A stretch of DNA of 64,000 nt, taken from JBBQVS01 sp964250765 (GTDB lineage Bacteria; Chloroflexota; Ktedonobacteria; Ktedonobacterales; Ktedonobacteraceae). A program made the position numbers and the translations under genes. The stretch lies in the NCBI GenBank assembly GCA_964250765.1, contig CAXUHF010000008.1:1-64000 (forward strand). Direction: 5' to 3'. The notes beneath the pieces are model-generated. The model was not told where the DNA came from. It did not search any database and saw only the letters and a program-made list of their open reading frames with translations. Below, piece by piece: positions 55,442 through 62,710 of the stretch (positions are counted from its first letter, which is position 1; each line of letters begins with the position of its first letter).

Positions 55442-56500
55442 ATGGCAGAGAAACTACGTTTCGGCATCATTGGCTGTGGTGTCATCGGTCCCACACATGC
55501 CGAAGCAATTGAAAGCCTACCCGATGCACAACTTATCGCCGTTGCTGATCCTATAGCAAATAGAGCGCAAAAGCTCGCTGACAAGTACAACGTTACTCCC
55601 TACAGCGATATTCAGGCGATGCTGGACAACGAGCGGCTTGATGTTGTCACAGTGTGTACACCAAGCGGTGAGCATGGTAAACACGCGTGTCAGGTGATGC
55701 GCACAGGACGACACGTTATTGTAGAAAAACCAATGGAAATCACGCGAGCCGCGATTGACGAGACGTTGCGCGTTCAACAGGAGATGGGCGTAAAGCTCTC
55801 CGTTATCAGTCAACATCGCTTCGATACCGCCACGCAACAGATACACACGCTTGTACAAGAACAGGCATTGGGTCGTCTCGTTCTTGGCAATGTTCTTATC
55901 CCGTGGTGGCGTTCACAGGCGTATTATGATAGTGGTGCGTGGCGTGGAACATGGAAGTTCGACGGCGGTGGCGTATTGATGAATCAGTCTATTCACTCGA
56001 TTGACTTGCTCCAATGGCTGATGGGTTCGGTCAAAAGTCTCTATGCCTATACAGATACGTTGGTACATCGTATGGAAACAGAGGACGTGGGTGTCGCAGT
56101 CCTACGTTTTGTGAATGGAGCGGTTGGCACTATCGCCGCAACAACAGGCGCGTATCCAGGCGTTACAACACGCATTGAGCTATTTGGCGATAAAGGGTCA
56201 GCCATTATCGAAAACGACCAACTCAGCTATCTACATCTTGCACGCAATGAACAAGAGCAAGCAGGGGATTATGGTTCAAGTCTGAAAACAGTCCGAAAAA
56301 GTGTAGTAGATAGCTCCACAGCACAAAACGCCGCCGCGCTTTCCGCGAACAGTCACGCGTTACAGATCGCAGACATGATTCGTGCCATTCGAGAAAACGG
56401 GACACCACTCGTCGATGGCAATACGGCGCGACAGGCTGTCGATGTCATACTAGGTATCTATGAATCGGTGCGTACACACAAGGAGATAATTCTTTCATGA
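55442..56500 (+). CDS. Gfo/Idh/MocA-family oxidoreductase
   Basis: A 352-residue NAD(P)-dependent sugar or inositol dehydrogenase type. The cofactor motif is FGIIGCGVIGPTHAEAIES, and the family EKP motif is HVIVEKPMEITRAA. The C-terminal domain has WKFDGGGVLMNQSIHSIDLLQWLMG, with the catalytic His region. It overlaps the next gene by 4 bp (ATGA), so both are made together. Substrate unknown. Confidence 0.9.
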   Translation: MAEKLRFGIIGCGVIGPTHAEAIESLPDAQLIAVADPIANRAQKLADKYNVTPYSDIQAMLDNERLDVVTVCTPSGEHGKHACQVMRTGRHVIVEKPMEITRAAIDETLRVQQEMGVKLSVISQHRFDTATQQIHTLVQEQALGRLVLGNVLIPWWRSQAYYDSGAWRGTWKFDGGGVLMNQSIHSIDLLQWLMGSVKSLYAYTDTLVHRMETEDVGVAVLRFVNGAVGTIAATTGAYPGVTTRIELFGDKGSAIIENDQLSYLHLARNEQEQAGDYGSSLKTVRKSVVDSSTAQNAAALSANSHALQIADMIRAIRENGTPLVDGNTARQAVDVILGIYESVRTHKEIILS

Positions 56501-57351
56501 TTCGCCTATCAGCCTTCGCGGACGAAATATCCGCCGACCTCGACGAACAAATTGCAGTCCTCCACAGCGAGAACATTTCCTATCTCGACCTACGCGGTGT
56601 GGCAGGAACCAACGTTCTGGACCTGACCGATACGCAGGTCATGACTCTCAAAAACACGTTGAACAAACACAACATTGGTGTCGCATGCATTGCATCACCG
56701 CTTGGCAAGGTTTCAATTGCAAGTCCATTTGATGAAACGCTCAAAAAGCTTGAACGCGCTATTGAACTTGCGAATATCTTTCAGACTCCTTTTATTCGCG
56801 TCTTTTCTTTTTATCCACCTGTCCTCTCAGCAGAAGACGCGGAAAGCGGCGAGTTCGTTGATCCAAGCGAATGGCGTGATGAGGTTCTCAAGCGGCTACA
56901 AACAATGACCGAACAAGCACGCACCGCTAATATCACGCTTCTGCATGAGAACGAGAAAGATATCTACGGTGACACCATTGCGCGATGCGTCGATCTGTTC
57001 AAACATATCAACGATCCCCATTTTCAAGCCGCGTTTGATCCTGCGAACTTTATTCAATGTAAGCAGATTCCGTTTCCAGATGCGTATGAAGCCCTTTCTT
57101 CATGGATACGCTACGTACATGTGAAGGACGCACTTGCAGATGGGACAGTCGTAGCGGCAGACGAAGGGGAGGCGCACTGGTCTGACCTCTTACAACGCTT
57201 ACATTCGCAAAACTATGATGGGTTCCTCTCATTGGAACCACATCTCGCACTCGCCGGACAGTTTCAAGGTTTTAGTGGTCCCGAACGCTTTCATCACGCC
57301 TCGCAATCATTGCAGAAATTGCTGCAAACGATACATTGGGAATACGAGTAG
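56497..57351 (+). CDS. Sugar phosphate isomerase/epimerase-like TIM barrel (2)
   Basis: A 284-residue xylose-isomerase-like barrel. Motifs: ITLLHENEKDIYGDT (Glu), FQAAFDPANFIQ (Asp), RYVHVKDALADG (His and Asp) and GFLSLEPHL (Glu), a complete metal site. It is coupled to the oxidoreductase gene. Its last codons, GAG TAG GGACCG, run into family A element A3, so the stop codon lies at the element edge. Confidence 0.87.
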   Translation: MIRLSAFADEISADLDEQIAVLHSENISYLDLRGVAGTNVLDLTDTQVMTLKNTLNKHNIGVACIASPLGKVSIASPFDETLKKLERAIELANIFQTPFIRVFSFYPPVLSAEDAESGEFVDPSEWRDEVLKRLQTMTEQARTANITLLHENEKDIYGDTIARCVDLFKHINDPHFQAAFDPANFIQCKQIPFPDAYEALSSWIRYVHVKDALADGTVVAADEGEAHWSDLLQRLHSQNYDGFLSLEPHLALAGQFQGFSGPERFHHASQSLQKLLQTIHWEYE

Positions 57352-57416
57352 GGACCGATTTATCGCGTCCCCGTCGGGTGTTGTTTGCCACGAGGACGCG
57401 ATAAATCGGTTCCTAA
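57348..57416. repeat. Palindromic element A3 (family A) overlapping a stop codon
   Basis: Left arm GTAGGGACCGATTTATCGCG; right arm CGCGATAAATCGGTTCCTAA with two changes. The left TAG at 57349-57351 is the stop of the preceding gene. The loop is about 21 nt. Confidence 0.9.
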
Positions 57417-57515
57417 TGAACTTTGACAATCGAATACGGCACAACGGTAGAGGCAGCAATTCATTGCGCCCCTACCGAGAAGAATTCCTGTTCTTGGTTG
57501 TCCATATTCATCAGA

Positions 57516-58694
57516 TTAGTTAATAGTCAAAAAGCGCAACTGGTCTTTATATTCTGGTGCACGCTCTATCGCGGCACCACACGCAATCATTGCTTCATCA
57601 TAACGGAGCAGTTTCCAGAGAAGCGTTCCCTTTGCCCAATAGGTTTGAGGATCATTAGCATCATATGCAATTGCCTTATCATAGGTAGCAAACGCCTCTT
57701 CGTACTGCTCCGTCTCACTCAATACACGCCCAATTGCATTGTAGATTGGAACAGCATCTTTCGTGGACGCTAGTGCTTGCTCGTATACACAAAGAGCTTC
57801 ATCATAGCGTTTGAGAAAAGCGAGTGCATCACCCTTACGCATAAGCATATAGGCATTCGCTGGATGAAATGCCAACACGCGTTCATAGGCGGTAAGAGCC
57901 TCTTCATAGCGGTCAAGAAACATCAAGACTGTCGCTTTGTTCTCAAAAAAAATGGCCTGAGTGGGATCAAGAAGTGTCGCTTGCTCGTAAGACGCTAACG
58001 CCTTTTGATAAAACTGAAGTCTATATAGCGAGTTTCCTTGATTATTATGCGCATTGGCATCGTTCGCGTCGAGCCGAATACATCGCTCATATGCTGCAAC
58101 AGCCTCTTTATGACGTTCAAGCTTTGCTAGCACAACCGCTTTATTGTAGTGAAATGCCGCCTCGTTCGGAGCAAGCAACAAGGCTTTTTCATAATACATC
58201 AATGCTTGTGGATAGCGTCCCAAGCGATAGAGTGCGGTTGCCTTACAGTTTACCGCATACACATTTTCAGGATCATACACAAGCACCTGCTCAAACGCCT
58301 CTATCGCTTCTTTGGGTTTTTCAAGCTGTATGTGAAGATTGCCAATGCTAGTATGAGCACGAAGGTTTGATGTTTCAAGTTCAATTGCCTGCTCATATGC
58401 TTCAAGAGCAAAGTCAAACAGTTCAAGTGAACATAAGATATCGCCGCGTTCACACCACGCTTGTCCAGAGGTAGGATCAAACTCCTCCTCTTCCTCTTGC
58501 TCTGCACACTCAGCATTAAAGGAGGTAGGATCAAACTCCTGCTCCTCTTGCTCTGCACATTCAGTATCAAAGAGAGCAGTATCCCGCTCTTTTAGCTCGT
58601 CAGTAGTGAAGTTCGATGTAGTAACATTCCATTCCCCATGCTCTTCTGTCACTATGTCAACAGAAGCAGCGTCACGCCACCCTCTTGTGTTCAT
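57516..58694 (-). CDS. TPR-repeat protein with acidic N-terminus
   Basis: A 392-residue protein. About 100 acidic N-terminal residues contain a 17-18 residue tandem unit (ECAEQEE to FDPTS, twice). About eight consecutive TPR units follow, for example AIEAFEQVLVYDPENVYAV and ALMYYEKALLLAPNEAAFH. No signal peptide or membrane helix is seen. The start is the ATG at 58694 with GGGGG before it; a longer frame adds a hydrophobic stretch without a ribosome site. Probably a protein-protein scaffold; partner unknown. Confidence 0.78.
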   Translation of the reverse strand: MNTRGWRDAASVDIVTEEHGEWNVTTSNFTTDELKERDTALFDTECAEQEEQEFDPTSFNAECAEQEEEEEFDPTSGQAWCERGDILCSLELFDFALEAYEQAIELETSNLRAHTSIGNLHIQLEKPKEAIEAFEQVLVYDPENVYAVNCKATALYRLGRYPQALMYYEKALLLAPNEAAFHYNKAVVLAKLERHKEAVAAYERCIRLDANDANAHNNQGNSLYRLQFYQKALASYEQATLLDPTQAIFFENKATVLMFLDRYEEALTAYERVLAFHPANAYMLMRKGDALAFLKRYDEALCVYEQALASTKDAVPIYNAIGRVLSETEQYEEAFATYDKAIAYDANDPQTYWAKGTLLWKLLRYDEAMIACGAAIERAPEYKDQLRFLTIN

Positions 58695-58939
58695 GGTTTC
58701 CCCCAAGTCCTGTAGGTGGTGTCTGCATATACTCTTGCAGAAATATGTTATGTATAGAATACATCGCAAAAAGCTTGAGAGCAAGCTATTAGCAAAGTGT
58801 TGTTGTAAAATGGCAACGTGTTCTCAAACCCTTTGATCTCACGCTCCTTTCGGACGTATCTATCAATCGAGACGAAAAAGAGTAATTTGTACACGATAGC
58901 ATGTTCTATTTCGTGCTTCATTTGACACCACATAGCGCA

Positions 58940-59087
58940 CAGGGAGACCGCAAGGGCCGCCCCCACATTTTAATTAAAACGAGAGGGGGATAAATTTTTG
59001 GGGGGGGCGNNNNNNNNNNGGCCTCCCCTACATGTAAATAAAGACGAGATGGGATAAAATGTAGGGGAGGCCCTTGCGGTCTCCCTG
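58940..59087. repeat. Palindromic element E2 (family E) with 10-N gap
   Basis: The outer arms CAGGGAGACCGCAAGGG and complement CCCTTGCGGTCTCCCTG are at the two ends. A second internal pair, GGCCTCCCCTACAT and ATGTAGGGGAGGCC, lies in the right half, so the copy is composite. The 10 N are at 59010-59019. Confidence 0.85.
59010..59019. other. Assembly gap of 10 N inside a palindrome
   Basis: Ten N lie within element E2, next to a G-run. Confidence 0.99.
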
Positions 59088-59122
59088 TCGTCTCAGGACT
59101 ACAATGTAAATGGAGACATAAC

Positions 59123-59992
59123 ATGTTTCAAGATGCGAACGTACCACCAGTTCAGCGTCCCATACGTGGAGGGAGTAGCTGGTTTCACACATTATGGGTG
59201 GGCCTCCTGCTATTCGTTATCGCCACCATTATCTTATTCCTCACACAGAATATCAATTTATATCCAACCGTCCTTCTTATTGGCAACTTTCTTGTACCCG
59301 TTGTCTTTGTTGCTTTCCTCTACGATCATCAGCATCTCAGCGTCCTGACGCCAGAAACTATAGGACGAAGCTTTGGTGTTGGTGGTATCCTTGGTGTACT
59401 GGGTGCCTCGGTGCTCGAAGCACTTTTACTGCCTGCTCCATCCTCCGCCAATCAAGGACTTTCTCTAGGCAGTGCGTTGGGCGTTGGACTCATTGAGGAG
59501 GGATGCAAGATCGTAGCCGTCATGTTTATCGCACGACGCCTGCGCCATACAGAGTCGATTGATGGTCTGCTATTAGGTGCCGCAGTTGGTATGGGGTTTG
59601 CAGCACTAGAAAGCACAGGCTATGCGTTCACGGCATTTATAACAAGTCAGGGGCATATCACCGCCTCCATTGTCTCAACAGTGATACGTGGTCTTCTTGC
59701 ACCATTTGGTCATGGCGTGTGGACAGCTATTCTTGGAGCCGTCTTATTTCGCCAAAGTACGCCTAGACGCTTCCGCATCACCGGCTTGGTCATCTTGACG
59801 TACCTCTTCGTCTCCGTACTACATGGCTTATGGGATGGCTTGCCACTTGTCTTCTTCCTCACTATTGTCGTTCCACCAGGAATTAACATTTCAGTAGCAA
59901 CTATCGCACTCAGTGTGATCGGTATTATTGTGCTTATAGTAATGTACAGACGTGCACTACGCCAGCGACTGGCGCAAGCACCGTTGGTATAG
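59123..59992 (+). CDS. PrsW-family intramembrane protease-like protein
   Basis: A 289-residue membrane protein with about seven hydrophobic segments. The PrsW pattern is present: GLIEEGCKIVAV (EExxK), GFAALESTGYAFT (E and N/S position), GHGVWTAILGA and LHGLWDGLPLVF, giving the expected Glu and His residues in the membrane. PrsW enzymes cut anti-sigma factors or related proteins; the target here is not known. A GGAGACATAAC site lies before the ATG. Confidence 0.87.
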   Translation: MFQDANVPPVQRPIRGGSSWFHTLWVGLLLFVIATIILFLTQNINLYPTVLLIGNFLVPVVFVAFLYDHQHLSVLTPETIGRSFGVGGILGVLGASVLEALLLPAPSSANQGLSLGSALGVGLIEEGCKIVAVMFIARRLRHTESIDGLLLGAAVGMGFAALESTGYAFTAFITSQGHITASIVSTVIRGLLAPFGHGVWTAILGAVLFRQSTPRRFRITGLVILTYLFVSVLHGLWDGLPLVFFLTIVVPPGINISVATIALSVIGIIVLIVMYRRALRQRLAQAPLV

Positions 59993-60015
59993 GGCAACTC
60001 ATACCATTCAAGACG

Positions 60016-60105
60016 AACGGACGCCCACAAGGGGCGTTCCTACTATACTTTCTTGCGTGCTACACACGTTATATATGGTAGGGACGCCCCTTGTGGGTGT
60101 CCGTT
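60016..60105. repeat. Palindromic element D2 (family D)
   Basis: Arms AACGGACGCCCACAAGGGGC and complement GCCCCTTGTGGGTGTCCGTT, 90 bp in all, with several mismatches toward the centre. It is a diverged copy of D1, between two convergent genes. Confidence 0.88.
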
Positions 60106-60139
60106 GAAAAGCCATGTTATCCTTTTCCTCATACAATTT

Positions 60140-60484
60140 TTACTCAGGTCCAACAGAGCGCAATTTCTTGCGCAGACTAGCACGTCTTTTCGTTTCAAGA
60201 CGACGTGTACGGCTGGCAGTTGTTGGGCGTGTTGGTCTACGCGGCGTCTCGACCCGCTGCATGTCCTCAAGACGTTCCGCCATACGCTCAAAGGCGGCTT
60301 CACGGTTAGCATGCTGCGAACGTCGCTCCACCGCCGTTACAGTAATACCGCTAGGACGATGGTGCAGACGTACTCCTGTTTCAACCTTGTTGCGATGCTG
60401 TCCCCCCGGTCCACTGGCGATAAAAAATTCTACGTCGCTGTCCCGCTCTAGCGATTCGCGGTCAGTCGGATATATCTCAGTCAC
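60140..60484 (-). CDS. RF-1-domain GGQ protein, probable ribosome rescue factor
   Basis: A 114-residue protein with the catalytic GGQ in FIASGPGGQHRNKVETGVRL, then HHRPSGITVTAVERRSQHANREAAF, and a basic C-terminal tail (RRPTRPTTASRTRRLETKRR) like the ArfB tail that enters the ribosome mRNA channel. It lacks the codon-reading domains of RF1 and RF2. The start is a GTG at 60484 with AAGGAAG before it; an ATG 108 nt upstream would add a cysteine-rich stretch. Confidence 0.87.
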   Translation of the reverse strand: MTEIYPTDRESLERDSDVEFFIASGPGGQHRNKVETGVRLHHRPSGITVTAVERRSQHANREAAFERMAERLEDMQRVETPRRPTRPTTASRTRRLETKRRASLRKKLRSVGPE

Positions 60485-60648
60485 GAATACTTCCTTTTGA
60501 CAATTTGATGCATCTTCTCTCACTACTATACACGATATATGTGCGGAGAGATAGACAACCTTAAAACAACAAGCGGACAACAAAAATTCCAAAAAGGTAT
60601 ACTAGGATTGCGAACACTGTCAAGCAGTTACAAGGAGCAATCATTACC

Positions 60649-61758
60649 ATGACAACGCATACAACACCTTTCGCCTCAACACTCCCTGGTCGCTACTACT
60701 ATGACCCCACGCTCTACGAACAAGAGCAGCAGCGTATCTTCTCTCGGCTATGGTTTTGTGCAGGTCACACTTCAGCCTTGGCTGAAGCTGGGGCATACCA
60801 AACAATAATGCTGAGTGGGGAGAGTGTGCTTATAGTGCGTCATAATGATGGAACGCTCCGCGCCTATCTCAACATCTGTCGTCATAGGGGTGCTCGCTTA
60901 TGTATAGAGGAAACGGGACGCCTAAAAGGTTCCATTCAATGTCGTTATCATGCCTGGACCTATGGGCTTGATGGAAGACTTCTTGGAGCACCCAACATTC
61001 TCACAAATGAACAATTCGACCGTGCCGCTTATAGTCTCTATCCAGTAAAACTTGAGGTGTGGGAAGGGCTTATCTGGCTCAATCTCGCGGATGACCCTCT
61101 GCCTTTAGAGGCACAAGTACGCCCGCCCATCATAGAACGTTTTGGGAACTATGCACCGTTCGCAGGCTATGATCTTGGAAGTCTCGTAATTGGCAAAACG
61201 CTCACCTATGAAGTACAGGCGAATTGGAAGATCATTATCGAGAATTTCATGGAGTGCTATCATTGTGGTCCAATGCATCCCGAATTTTGCCAGTTACTTC
61301 CGGGTTTCCGCATAGGCTCAATCTACGAAGGTGACGAAGCCGCAACGCTTGCCTCTTCCGCACAGGCATTTTCTATGACAGGTAAGGCCAGCCGCCCTCC
61401 GCTCAAGAATCTTTTACCAGGCGATGAACGCCACTACTATGGAATCGTCATCAACCCTAATGTGTTACTCAACCTTCTGCCCGATCACGTCGTCTTCCAC
61501 ACAGTTGAACCACAAGGGCCAGAGCGTACTCGCGTCACCTGTAGTTGGCTATTCGATGCCGATGAAGCAACGCAGCCCGATTTCGACCCAACGGATGCTG
61601 TCGAGCTATTTGATCTCGTCAATCGTCAAGATTGGGAAGTCTGCGAGCTAACACAGCAAGGGATGCATTCAAGAGCCTTTGTAAACGGCGGTATCTATAT
61701 CCCCGCCGAACAGCATATCCGTGCCTTCGCCGATTTCGTGTTAGCACAACTCGCATAA
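60649..61758 (+). CDS. Rieske aromatic-ring-hydroxylating oxygenase alpha subunit-like
   Basis: A 369-residue oxygenase. The Rieske 2Fe-2S site is CRHRGARLC with CRYHAWTYG, and the mononuclear iron site is ENFMECYHCGPMHPEF with the bridging Asp/Glu helix. It resembles glycine-betaine or carnitine demethylases (GbcA-type) more than benzoate types. No reductase gene is next to it. AAGGAG lies 11 bases before the ATG. Confidence 0.88.
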   Translation: MTTHTTPFASTLPGRYYYDPTLYEQEQQRIFSRLWFCAGHTSALAEAGAYQTIMLSGESVLIVRHNDGTLRAYLNICRHRGARLCIEETGRLKGSIQCRYHAWTYGLDGRLLGAPNILTNEQFDRAAYSLYPVKLEVWEGLIWLNLADDPLPLEAQVRPPIIERFGNYAPFAGYDLGSLVIGKTLTYEVQANWKIIIENFMECYHCGPMHPEFCQLLPGFRIGSIYEGDEAATLASSAQAFSMTGKASRPPLKNLLPGDERHYYGIVINPNVLLNLLPDHVVFHTVEPQGPERTRVTCSWLFDADEATQPDFDPTDAVELFDLVNRQDWEVCELTQQGMHSRAFVNGGIYIPAEQHIRAFADFVLAQLA

Positions 61759-61811
61759 AAAAACACTATACCAATGGCTAGTTGTCAACGCATTATCATC
61801 CGTTGTAAAGT

Positions 61812-61847
61812 TGTCGTAGGGACTACATTTATGGCGTCCCTACAACA
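61812..61847. repeat. Short degraded family A palindrome A4
   Basis: TGTCGTAGGGAC and GTCCCTACAACA form a 12-bp stem with one mismatch around 12 nt. It sits between convergent genes and could also be a terminator. Confidence 0.6.
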
Positions 61848-61869
61848 TCGTATAAAGAGAATTTTGCGC

Positions 61870-62523
61870 TTACCACTTGTCCCAGTGCAGTACTGTGTCT
61901 AACGGTTCGCGTTGCGCAGGCTTAAAGTCCGTCCCGATGGTATAAGCAACGGGCATTAACGCAGTCTGCGTAATCTTCTCGTAGGGAATGCCTATAATTT
62001 CAGCCACCTCTTTCTCATAAGGCAAATGCAATGTTGTCCAGGCCGAACCTAAGCCACGAGCGCGTGCCGCGAGCATAAAGCTCCATGCAGCAGGTAGAAT
62101 CGATCCCCAGGAACCTGCTTGCCCTTCTATCGAAGGTATCTTTTCCAATCTCCCAGCCAGACATGGAATGACAAATACAGGAACCTCGTGAAAATGTTCC
62201 GCAAGATAATCAGACGAATCGGTAACACGTTTCATCACCTGCACTCGTGGTGAGTCCGGCGCAAGCTTGCTAACTGGTGAAGGCATACTTCGATAGGCGG
62301 CGAACGATTTGCGGTACAGCTCCGCGATAGCAAACTTTTTTTCGGCATCGGTCACAACCACAAAATGCCAACGCTGGCTATTGCTTCCCGTTGGTGCCTG
62401 GAGCGCAAGTTCCAAGCACTCCCGAATCACCTCAGGCTCAACAGGTCTAGTCAAATCAAGACGCTTGCGTACCGAACGCGTTGTCGCTAACAGTTCATCT
62501 AACGTCAGGTCTAAGAGGGGCAT
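61870..62523 (-). CDS. Nitroreductase-family protein
   Basis: An FMN-dependent reductase of 217 residues. The N-terminal RSVRKRLDLTRPVEPEVI and LQAPTGSNSQRWHFVVV are FMN-binding signatures; GLGSAWTTLHLPYEKEV and the C-terminal IPYEKITQTALMPVAYTIG fit the group. The substrate is unknown. The ATG at 62523 has AAGGAG at five bases; an ATG eight codons earlier is less likely. Confidence 0.9.
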   Translation of the reverse strand: MPLLDLTLDELLATTRSVRKRLDLTRPVEPEVIRECLELALQAPTGSNSQRWHFVVVTDAEKKFAIAELYRKSFAAYRSMPSPVSKLAPDSPRVQVMKRVTDSSDYLAEHFHEVPVFVIPCLAGRLEKIPSIEGQAGSWGSILPAAWSFMLAARARGLGSAWTTLHLPYEKEVAEIIGIPYEKITQTALMPVAYTIGTDFKPAQREPLDTVLHWDKW

Positions 62524-62710
62524 TCTGTTCTCCTTGAAATATCCCATACACGTAAAGATAGCGATATTATACCTCTACAACACCTGACACTACAAATCCT
62601 GTTTATGAGGACATGGAATGTTACTGTAACCACTACACATTGAAACCTCACCTCATCCTCTTCCGTACTTGTCAAAGAGACGTGTACTACTTTGGACGAG
62701 GAGTTACAAC

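Larger units (their letters stand above)
58695..59122. other. 428-bp divergent gap with element E2 and a 10-N gap
   Basis: This lies between the divergent TPR gene and the PrsW-like gene. About 245 bp next to the TPR gene show only AT-rich sequence. Element E2 spans 58940-59087 and holds the 10-N gap. No gene is supported here. Confidence 0.75.
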
